DNA of 14,720 nucleotides from JAZFYD01 sp036443405 (GTDB taxonomy: Bacteria > Planctomycetota > PLA2): contig JAZFYD010000216.1 of NCBI GenBank assembly GCA_036443405.1, positions 1 through 14,720 on the forward strand. The letters run 5' to 3'. The first letter of the stretch is position 1; the number at the start of each line of letters is the position of its first letter. The position numbers and the translations under genes were made by a program. Shown piece by piece: positions 1 through 5,512 of the stretch. The notes under the pieces are model-generated. The model was not told the origin of the DNA, ran no database searches, and saw only the letters and a list, made by a program, of their open reading frames with translations.

Positions 1-926
1 ACGCCATGATGCGCAAGCCAGCGTTCGAGACCGGACTTGAATCCTCGCCATCCGAGACCGCCCTGACCCATCAGCCCCCGCTGCAATTCGCCCAATGTCG
101 AAAAGATGATCGCGCGACCACCCTTCATCAGGTACTGGTCGAGCCTGAAGATCTCGACGTCCGCCATCTCCTTGGGGCGGACGACCAGAAGCAGCGGGAT
201 CTCGGACGGATCCGGTTCGGCCGTCTTGAGATCCACATCTTCGAGCTCGCACGCTTCGCCCAGAAGCCGGCGAAGGCCCTGGAACTCGTTGCGAGGCGGC
301 TGCGGGGGCCCACCGAACTGGTTGCGCTGCGGCTGCGTCTGCATGTAGCCGGTCAAACCGACCTTCGGTTTGTCATTCGTGAGCTGCCAGATGCGCGAGG
401 AGATCTCGAACTCGAGGACCGAGAGCCCCTCGTAGCCCTGCATGATGCGCGGCGCGACGTTGATGACCTCGGACGCACGGTCGCGATAGAGCAGCACGAT
501 GCCGCCGTAGAAGTTGAGCGACTGCGCGCCCGACCCCTTGAACACTTGGACGGGCGTCGGCCGGATGCCGTAGTCCGCTGCCTCGGACTCGATCGCTTTC
601 TTCTCGGTCGGGTCGTAACGCTCGACCTTGATCTTGCCGCCGCTGACCGCCTCGTACTCGCTCAGGATGTCGAACACCTGTTGCTTGAACGGTGCGATGC
701 GCGGCGGCACCTCGGCGTTGAAGTACGCGCGGATCGTGAGCGGATCCTCGAGCCCCTTGGCGAGTTTGTGGCTCGCCTCGCTGATCGAGAAGCGCTTGTC
801 TTCGGTCAGGTCCCAGCGCACGACCGAGCGGCCCACGACGAGAAAACCGACGATGACGATGCCGAGGACCAAAACCGTCCGGCCAATGACGTTGGCCATG
901 AGATAGGAGTTGAACTGCTGTTTCAT
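1..926 (-). CDS. gldG: GldG-like ABC transporter auxiliary protein (partial, 3' end beyond window)
   Basis: The first 308 codons are present; the gene runs off the left edge without a stop. The product begins MKQQFNSYLMANVIGR, followed by one membrane segment at about residues 13-32 and the phrase RWDLTEDKRFSIS (38-49 region), which is typical of GldG and related ABC-transport auxiliary proteins. The rest is a large extracytoplasmic region (mixed alpha/beta, with a Gln/Pro-rich stretch around residues 195-210). In the family this subunit partners a GldF-type ABC-2 permease; in Bacteroidetes the GldAFG complex is tied to gliding, but outside that phylum the substrate is unknown. The ATG at 926 lies 4 nt after the stop of the permease gene and has a GGAG at 935-938, so it is translated as part of the same operon. 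I am confident of the family and not of the biological role. Confidence 0.85.
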   Translation of the reverse strand, partial: MKQQFNSYLMANVIGRTVLVLGIVIVGFLVVGRSVVRWDLTEDKRFSISEASHKLAKGLEDPLTIRAYFNAEVPPRIAPFKQQVFDILSEYEAVSGGKIKVERYDPTEKKAIESEAADYGIRPTPVQVFKGSGAQSLNFYGGIVLLYRDRASEVINVAPRIMQGYEGLSVLEFEISSRIWQLTNDKPKVGLTGYMQTQPQRNQFGGPPQPPRNEFQGLRRLLGEACELEDVDLKTAEPDPSEIPLLLVVRPKEMADVEIFRLDQYLMKGGRAIIFSTLGELQRGLMGQGGLGWRGFKSGLERWLAHHG

Positions 927-930
927 GGCC

Positions 931-1653
931 CTATCTCCAGCGGCGCAGGTCGATGACGCGCACGTTCAAGTACAAGAACAGCCCGACCATCGCGACGAAG
1001 TAGTAGACGTCGCGGAGATCGATGACCCCGCGGCCGATGGACTCGAAGTGGGTCGTGGGCGAGATCACGCGGGCGAACTCGCCAATGCCGCTGCCCGCGC
1101 CGAACTCCGACTGGATGAACGGGCTCCCGACCAACACGAGCGCCAGCAAGACGCTCACGCTCGCGAGGAAACCGACGACCTGGTCCTCGGTAAATGCCGA
1201 ACAGAACATGCCGATCGCGATGCAGGTGCCGCCCATCAGCAGCGACCCGATGTAGCTACCCCAGACCGGCCCCGGATCGAGGTCGCCGAAACGCGCGACC
1301 GTGTACGGGACGAGCAGCGTGAGCAGCGCGCAGCACCCGACGAGCGTCAGACCGGCGAGAAACTTCGCGACGACGAGGTTCCACGTCTCGCAGGGCGAGG
1401 TCAGAAGGAACTCGAGCGTCCCCTGTCGGCGCTCCTCCGCCCACATGCGCATCGTGATCCCGGGAATCACGATCGCGAACGCGATCGGGAAGAGGTTGAA
1501 AAAACCGGACAGCGTCGTCTGCCCGATCAGGAAGAACGAGCGGAAGAACATGAACGTGACGAAGAACACGAACACGCCGAGGAACGCGTACGCGATCGGG
1601 CTGAAGAACGTCTGCTTCAGCTCCTTGTAGGCGAGCACGAGGGTGTTACGCAT
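931..1653 (-). CDS. gldF: GldF-like ABC-2 type permease
   Basis: A 240-aa integral membrane protein with about six hydrophobic segments (roughly residues 21-37, 50-68, 96-120, 133-155, 160-178 and 213-230). The stretch MRMWAEERRQGTLEFLLTSP at 68-87 is the hallmark between helices 2 and 3 of ABC-2 permeases of the GldF/NosY type, where the permease contacts the ATPase. The length matches the family. It is the membrane half of the transporter whose ATPase is encoded just upstream: the ATG at 1653 overlaps the ATPase stop codon (1646-1648) by 8 nt, and a GAGGTG Shine-Dalgarno sits at 1658-1663, inside the ATPase gene, implying translational coupling. The substrate cannot be read from the sequence. 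Confidence 0.9.
   Translation of the reverse strand: MRNTLVLAYKELKQTFFSPIAYAFLGVFVFFVTFMFFRSFFLIGQTTLSGFFNLFPIAFAIVIPGITMRMWAEERRQGTLEFLLTSPCETWNLVVAKFLAGLTLVGCCALLTLLVPYTVARFGDLDPGPVWGSYIGSLLMGGTCIAIGMFCSAFTEDQVVGFLASVSVLLALVLVGSPFIQSEFGAGSGIGEFARVISPTTHFESIGRGVIDLRDVYYFVAMVGLFLYLNVRVIDLRRWR
935..938 (-). promoter_or_regulatory. Ribosome binding site of gldG
   Basis: GGAG lies 8 nt before the gldG ATG and inside the last codons of the permease gene. It supports the chosen start and an operon read by coupled translation. Confidence 0.6.
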
Positions 1654-2377
1654 GGGCCACCTCGCCGAGGTCGTTGCGCGTCAACTCGTGGAACGCCTTC
1701 TCCATGTCACCGTGTTTGTCGCGCAGGTCGGCTGTCGTCGTGTCGGCGACGATCTTGCCGCGGTCGATGCAAACCACGCGTTCGCACATGGCATCGACCT
1801 CCTGCAGGATGTGGGTCGAGAGGATGATCGTCTTTTTCTGCGCGAAGCCGCGAATGAGGTTGCGGACCTCAACGATCTGGTTGGGGTCGAGACCGGCCGT
1901 CGGCTCATCGAGGATGAGCACCGGCGGATCGTGCAGGATCGCGGCCGCGAAGCCCACGCGCTGTTTCTGGCCGCGACTCAACTGGCCGATCGGCTTTTTC
2001 CAGAACGCGCCGATGTGGCAGATGCCGGTGACCCAGTCGAGCCGCTCCTTGCGCAGCGCGCCCGAAATCCCGCGCAGCCGCGCCGCGAAGATCAGGAACT
2101 CGTTGACCTGCATTTCCGTGTAGAGCGGCGTCGTCTCGGCCAGATAGCCGATGCGCTCGCGGACCGCGCGGGAATCGTTCACGACATCGTGACCGGCGAC
2201 CGTCGCGGTGCCCGCATTGGGTGTCAGATAGCCGGTCAGGATTTTCATCGTGGTCGACTTCCCGGCACCGTTGGGTCCCAGGAAAGCCACGATCTGGCCC
2301 TGGGCGACGTCGAAACTGACGCCGTCCAGAGCGCGAAAATCGCCGTACAGCTTGGTGAGATCTCGAATCTCGATCAT
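1646..2377 (-). CDS. gldA: GldA-like ABC transporter ATP-binding protein
   Basis: A 243-aa ABC ATPase. Walker A is GPNGAGKST (residues 34-42), the signature motif is LSRGQKQR (133-140, with Arg in place of the usual first Gly of LSGGQ), Walker B and D-loop are VLILDEPTAGLD (153-164), and the H-loop histidine is in STH at 187-189. It powers the permease encoded next. The open frame continues upstream through the tRNA gene, but the ATG at 2377 (MIEIRDLTKLYG) is where ABC-ATPase homology begins; only a weak GAGAG precedes it. The last codons overlap the gldF start. First gene of the gldA-gldF-gldG operon, about 140 nt downstream of a co-directed tRNA gene. The closely related multidrug or copper/NosF-type ATPases are the alternative, but the gldG partner argues for the Gld group. 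Confidence 0.9.
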   Translation of the reverse strand: MIEIRDLTKLYGDFRALDGVSFDVAQGQIVAFLGPNGAGKSTTMKILTGYLTPNAGTATVAGHDVVNDSRAVRERIGYLAETTPLYTEMQVNEFLIFAARLRGISGALRKERLDWVTGICHIGAFWKKPIGQLSRGQKQRVGFAAAILHDPPVLILDEPTAGLDPNQIVEVRNLIRGFAQKKTIILSTHILQEVDAMCERVVCIDRGKIVADTTTADLRDKHGDMEKAFHELTRNDLGEVAHA

Positions 2378-2402
2378 CTTTTGACTCTCGTGGCGAACGT
2401 TG

Positions 2403-2420
2403 GGCGCCAGCAGGGGCGCC
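2403..2420. other. GC-rich hairpin in the gldA leader
   Basis: GGCGCC (2403-2408) and GGCGCC (2415-2420) are self-complementary arms around a 6-nt loop. No T-run follows on either strand, so it is not an intrinsic terminator by itself. On the minus strand it would sit in the leader RNA of gldA, 26 nt before its start codon. Function unknown. Confidence 0.4.
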
Positions 2421-2472
2421 GATCCCTTGGGGGTGGTTTCAGCAGAATCTCGAAACTTACCTTGGATACGTT

Positions 2473-2499
2473 GCCCAGCGGCAAGCCGTTGGGCTTTTT
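2473..2499 (+). terminator. Intrinsic terminator-shaped hairpin oriented to the plus strand
   Basis: GCCCAGCGGC (2473-2482) pairs over ten positions (one G-U) with GCCGTTGGGC (2485-2494) around a two-base AA apex, and is followed directly by TTTTT (2495-2499). This is a textbook Rho-independent terminator for plus-strand transcription. On the minus strand the stem has an A-C mismatch and no T-run follows. No plus-strand gene is visible upstream of it, so what it terminates is unclear (antisense transcripts over gldA, or an unrecognised small RNA). Confidence 0.65.
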
Positions 2500-2516
2500 G
2501 CTGCCCCCGGGCGGTG

Positions 2517-2592
2517 TGGTGGACCTGGGGAGACTCGAACTCCCGACCTCTGCATTGCGAACGCAGCGCTCTCCCAACTGAGCTACAGGCCC
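2517..2592 (-). tRNA. tRNA-Ala (anticodon CGC)
   Basis: The minus strand folds as a canonical 76-nt tRNA: acceptor GGGCCTG/CAGGTCC, D arm GCTC/GAGC, anticodon stem CTGCG/TGCAG with loop TTCGCAA, a 5-nt variable region, and T arm GGGAG/CTCCC with loop TTCGAGT. The anticodon is CGC, reading the alanine codon GCG. The acceptor stem carries the G3:U70 pair that identifies alanine tRNAs, and the discriminator is A73. The 3' CCA is encoded in the DNA (2517-2519). GCG is a frequent codon in this GC-rich sequence, which fits the need for a dedicated CGC isoacceptor. Confidence 0.97.
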
Positions 2593-2607
2593 GAATTGAA
2601 GCCGGAG

Positions 2608-2613
2608 AGTATA
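2608..2613 (-). promoter_or_regulatory. Candidate -10 box for the tRNA-Ala gene
   Basis: TATACT on the minus strand lies 15 nt upstream of the mature tRNA 5' end and is a near-consensus sigma-70 -10 element. No good -35 is found at 16-18 nt. The box lies in the loop of a 5-bp inverted repeat (GCCGG at 2601-2605, CCGGC at 2614-2618). Confidence 0.4.
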
Positions 2614-2739
2614 CCGGCAGATCCAGCAACGACAGCATCCGGCGAGACGGGACGACCCGGCGGCTGACGGCCCCGCATCCGGGTTTTTGGGCGTCTGCGA
2701 GCAGGCACGCCGCGGTCTCTATGGCAGGATGACACCCCC

Positions 2740-3792
2740 ATGACTTCCGCCACACGCCGGCTCGCCTTTGCGCTTTTTGCCGGATGCGTCTTCGCGGTCG
2801 GGATCGGGGCGCAGGATGCCGGGGAGGATAAATCCGAGTCCGGCGAGGAGGCCGGCGCCGCCCCGAGCCGCCTGGACAAACGCAACCAGGAGGCGGCCGA
2901 CCGCGTCTACAAAACCGTCGCCGCCCGTCACGGCCGCATCACGAATCTGGCTCGCGGACTGAAGAAAGAGGACGTGATCGTCGTCGGCGGGCTCTTCGAT
3001 TTCATGCAGGAGATCCTCACCGCGTTCCGAATCCCCCACACCGTGATCAGTTGTGCCGAACTCGACGCGCACACGTTCGACCCGAGCCGTCAGATCCTCT
3101 TTCTGAACTGTCACAGGATCGACCGGAAATTCCCGGCGAGCAATCGCCGGTACAAACGGCCGTCGCCCGCCGAGGCCGCGGCGCGGCTTGCGCGCGAGAT
3201 CAAGGCGGCCGGCCTCGACGAGAAGGGTGCGCCGGGCGAGGCGATCCGCAACCGGTTCGACGACGTGAAGTATTTCGCGGAGACGGACTACAGCGTGTCG
3301 GCACTAAAACGCCTGGGCCGGTTCGTGAAGGACGGCGGTTGGGTCATGTCGACGGACTGGGCGTTGCTGGCGGTCGAGAAGGCGCTGCCCAAGACCGTGA
3401 AGTGGACGGGGCGCGTCACCTACGAGGAGCGGATCGAGGTGCGGCCGAGCGCGTCGGGCAAACGCGAGCCGCTGATGAAAGACGTGTTCCCGAAAAAAAA
3501 GGCGCGCTGGTGGATCGAGACGGAGGGTTACCTTTTCGTCGTCAAGAGCCGGCGCGGCAAGGTGCTGGTCGAGAGCCGCGGGCTCGCCGCCCGATATCAC
3601 GGCAACAAGAACGTGGTGGCGCTCGTTGAGGTCGGCAAAGGCCGTCTGCTGCACGCGCTGAGCCTCGTTTTACTCCAGGCCGGCGCGACCGACGACCTCA
3701 CGGCGATGCAGATGCTGGTTGCGAACTTCCTCGTGGCCCGATCCATTCAGGTGCACCGCGCCGATCTGGCGGCCGCTGCGGAAGAGAAGTAG
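2740..3792 (+). CDS. Secreted protein of unknown function, possible ThuA/glutamine-amidotransferase-like fold
   Basis: A 350-aa protein with a signal peptide (positive residues at 6-7, hydrophobic 8-24, likely cleavage after GIGA at residue 24) followed by an acidic linker (about 26-38). The body alternates strands and helices: DVIVVGGLFDF (78-88), HTVISCAEL (100-108), QILFLNCHRI (118-127), a helix-loop, GGWVMSTDWALLAVEKALP (199-217), and near the C terminus VGKGRLLHALSLVLLQAG (298-315). That order (a flavodoxin-like core with a strand-turn 'GG..' element and a 'GKGR..' strand) is reminiscent of ThuA or DUF4159-type class I glutamine-amidotransferase folds, but I see no catalytic triad; Cys124 is not in a nucleophile elbow. 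The function is not known. An AGGA at 2726-2729 lies 10 nt before the ATG. It is convergent with the CNNM/CBS gene. Confidence 0.8.
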   Translation: MTSATRRLAFALFAGCVFAVGIGAQDAGEDKSESGEEAGAAPSRLDKRNQEAADRVYKTVAARHGRITNLARGLKKEDVIVVGGLFDFMQEILTAFRIPHTVISCAELDAHTFDPSRQILFLNCHRIDRKFPASNRRYKRPSPAEAAARLAREIKAAGLDEKGAPGEAIRNRFDDVKYFAETDYSVSALKRLGRFVKDGGWVMSTDWALLAVEKALPKTVKWTGRVTYEERIEVRPSASGKREPLMKDVFPKKKARWWIETEGYLFVVKSRRGKVLVESRGLAARYHGNKNVVALVEVGKGRLLHALSLVLLQAGATDDLTAMQMLVANFLVARSIQVHRADLAAAAEEK

Positions 3793-3815
3793 CCCGCAGC
3801 GCGGCGCGCGCTACT
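3788..3815. terminator. Hairpin spanning two convergent stop codons, possible bidirectional terminator
   Basis: AGTAGC (3788-3793) pairs with GCTACT (3810-3815), and inside it CCGC (3794-3797) pairs with GCGG (3801-3804). The structure covers the stop codons of both converging genes, which are only 18 nt apart. No T-run follows on either side, so termination would be weak or factor-dependent. Confidence 0.35.
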
Positions 3816-5067
3816 CTTCGTCGGACACCAACTTCTCCACCATCACGTTGAGCACACGGCGGCCGCGAACCCGCAGGGCCTTGATACGCACCTCCTCGAG
3901 TTCGATGACATCGCCCTGGCGCGGCAAGCGGCCCAGGTCCTCGCCGACCAGCCCGCCGATGGTGTGCGCGTCCTCGCTCGGGATGTTCAGCTCGAGCTGA
4001 TCCGCGAGCTCCTTCACGTTGACGTCGCCGCGCACGAGCCAGACGCCGGGCGAACGCTCCACCACCGGCGGCCGCTCCTCCCGATCATGCTCGTCCCGGA
4101 TTTCGCCGACGAGCTCCTCGAGGATGTCCTCGAGCGTCACGATGCCCTCGGTGCCACCGTGTTCGTCCTTCACGACGGCAAAGTGCACGCCGCTCTCGCG
4201 CATCTCCGCGAGCAGGTTCACAACAGCCAGCGACTCCGGAACCCGCACCGAGTCGCGCACGCTGTCGCGCGCCGTCCACGCTTCGCGCGCCTCGTGCTTC
4301 ACCCCGTGCAGATCCTTCAACGCGAGATAGCCAATGTCGGAGTCGGGGTCGTCCCCCTCCATGACCAGTAGCCTCGATAGCCCCTCTCGCTTGAACGCAT
4401 CGACGCAGGCGGTGTAACTCGCATCGGCGGAAACGCCACGGACATCCACCCGCGGGATCAGGATGTCCTGGGCTTTTTTCCACTGAAACGTCAGCCCGCC
4501 GCGGAGCAGACGTGCGACGTTTTCGTCCAGCGTTCCCTTGCTCACGCCCTCGGAAACCGCGATGCGCAAATCCGCAAAATCTACGGAGTCCTCCTCGCCG
4601 CGAAGCAGCTTGCCGAGCGGACGGGTCAGCGCTTCCAGCGGCCGCACAAACGGGGACATGAGTAGAATCGCTGCGCGTAGCGGCGCGACCATCCTTGTGG
4701 CGAACCGGATCGGGTGCCTGGCCGCAAACGTCTTGGGCAGATACTCGGAGAAGATCACGAGGATGACGGTGCTGACCGCCGTCGCCGCGATCACGCCACG
4801 GGCCACGCCCCACCGATCGACGCAGTAGGCGGTCGCGCTGCTGGCCGCCAGTACGTTGACGATGTTGTTGCCGACGAGGATGCCGGCGAGCAGCCGGCGC
4901 GGGTCCTCGACCTGGGCGAGCACACGCGCGGCCGCCTTGTCGCCCTGTTTCGCCATCGCGCGCAGCCGGAGCCGGTTCGCGCTGAGAAACGCCGTCTCGG
5001 ATCCGCTGAAAAAACCGCTGAGGACCACACACCCAAAAAAGAGCGGGATCTCGGGCGACATCACCAT
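3811..5067 (-). CDS. CNNM/CBS-domain membrane protein (HlyC/CorC family transporter)
   Basis: A 418-aa protein with the full architecture of the CorC/HlyC (CNNM) family. The membrane domain (about 4-150) includes SGFFSGSETAF at 17-27, GNNIVNVL at 66-73 and FSEYLPKTFA at 106-115. A CBS pair follows (about 200-325), with the typical ILIPRVDV at 202-209 and the strongly conserved EHGGTEGIVTLEDILEELVG at 302-321. A CorC_HlyC C-terminal domain occupies about 335-412. Members are linked to magnesium or cobalt efflux or homeostasis; the older haemolysin name is misleading. The ATG at 5067 has no clear Shine-Dalgarno; a second ATG two codons on (5061) is an alternative. The pilZ-like gene ends 48 nt upstream on the same strand, so the two may be co-transcribed. 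Confidence 0.92.
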   Translation of the reverse strand: MVMSPEIPLFFGCVVLSGFFSGSETAFLSANRLRLRAMAKQGDKAAARVLAQVEDPRRLLAGILVGNNIVNVLAASSATAYCVDRWGVARGVIAATAVSTVILVIFSEYLPKTFAARHPIRFATRMVAPLRAAILLMSPFVRPLEALTRPLGKLLRGEEDSVDFADLRIAVSEGVSKGTLDENVARLLRGGLTFQWKKAQDILIPRVDVRGVSADASYTACVDAFKREGLSRLLVMEGDDPDSDIGYLALKDLHGVKHEAREAWTARDSVRDSVRVPESLAVVNLLAEMRESGVHFAVVKDEHGGTEGIVTLEDILEELVGEIRDEHDREERPPVVERSPGVWLVRGDVNVKELADQLELNIPSEDAHTIGGLVGEDLGRLPRQGDVIELEEVRIKALRVRGRRVLNVMVEKLVSDEE

Positions 5068-5081
5068 GAGGCTATCAGAGC

Positions 5082-5097
5082 GCGGGTCCTAACCCGC
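5082..5097. other. Short hairpin between pilZ-like and CNNM genes
   Basis: GCGGGT (5082-5087) and ACCCGC (5092-5097) form a 6-bp stem with a 4-nt loop in the 48-nt gap. No T-run follows, so read-through from the pilZ-like gene is possible. Confidence 0.35.
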
Positions 5098-5115
5098 CTG
5101 TCGGCCCCCGGTCCC

Positions 5116-5481
5116 CTAGCCGCCGTGCGCTTTGAGCAGCGCTTCGAGCTTCTCGCGGTAGAGGTCCGCCTTGCCGAGCCAATCGAACTGACACGCGATC
5201 TCGGTGTGCCCACCAAGCAACCGGGTGCGAATCACCTGCCCCAGGAAGTAGAGCGGGTCACCGTAGCCCGGTACGGAGATCTCGACCGCGATGTGGTCGC
5301 CGGCCGACGCCGAGCTGTTTTGGGCCGTGAAGCTGAACCCGGACAGGCTGAGGTCGTTGGTGAACCCCGGGACCTCTTGGCCGTGCTCGCCGCAAATGCC
5401 GAAGCGCACGGTGAAGTTGGCCTTTAGCCGCGGGTACGCGCGGCGATTGTCGGTGGCGTTTCTCTGTTCGGACACAAACAC
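5116..5481 (-). CDS. PilZ-domain protein (cyclic di-GMP effector)
   Basis: A 121-aa single-domain PilZ protein. Both c-di-GMP-binding motifs are present: RxxxR as R14-AYP-R18 inside RRAYPRLKANF, and DxSxxG as D43-L-S45-LS-G48 inside NDLSLSGFSF. The following strands (VAVEISVPGY-like region, then FLGQVIRTR) match the beta barrel. Stand-alone PilZ proteins bind c-di-GMP in the cytoplasm and signal through protein partners, often in surface motility or polysaccharide secretion; the partner is not evident here. The start must be GTG: a TAA lies directly before the GTG at 5481, and a second GTG is at 5475. No clear Shine-Dalgarno is seen. The gene diverges from the 913-aa gene with only 31 nt between them, so the promoters must overlap or lie inside the coding regions. 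Confidence 0.9.
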   Translation of the reverse strand: MFVSEQRNATDNRRAYPRLKANFTVRFGICGEHGQEVPGFTNDLSLSGFSFTAQNSSASAGDHIAVEISVPGYGDPLYFLGQVIRTRLLGGHTEIACQFDWLGKADLYREKLEALLKAHGG

Positions 5482-5501
5482 TTATCGGCAAGCAGACCGG
5501 T

Positions 5502-5505
5502 AGGA
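5502..5505 (+). promoter_or_regulatory. Ribosome binding site that fixes a GTG start
   Basis: AGGA lies 7 nt before the GTG at 5513. An in-frame TAG (5507-5509) lies two codons before that GTG, so no upstream start is possible in this frame. Confidence 0.55.
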
Positions 5506-5512
5506 TTAGACC

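Noticed and set aside
6..956. Plus-strand open frame of 316 codons opposite gldG, and its continuation opposite gldF (910-1827)
   Set aside because: These are shadows of the gldG/gldF genes, which carry the recognisable protein sequence on the minus strand.
2436..2456. Hairpin GTTTC/GAAAC as part of a riboswitch
   Set aside because: Only 5-6 bp with an 11-nt loop and no known riboswitch core; kept only as context for the possible plus-strand small RNA.
1643..2581. Plus-strand open frame of 312 codons opposite gldA
   Set aside because: Antisense shadow running into the tRNA gene; no domain recognisable.
2378..2755. N-terminal extension of the gldA frame by 126 codons
   Set aside because: The extension would be translated through the tRNA-Ala gene and shows no homology; the ABC domain begins at MIEIRDL.
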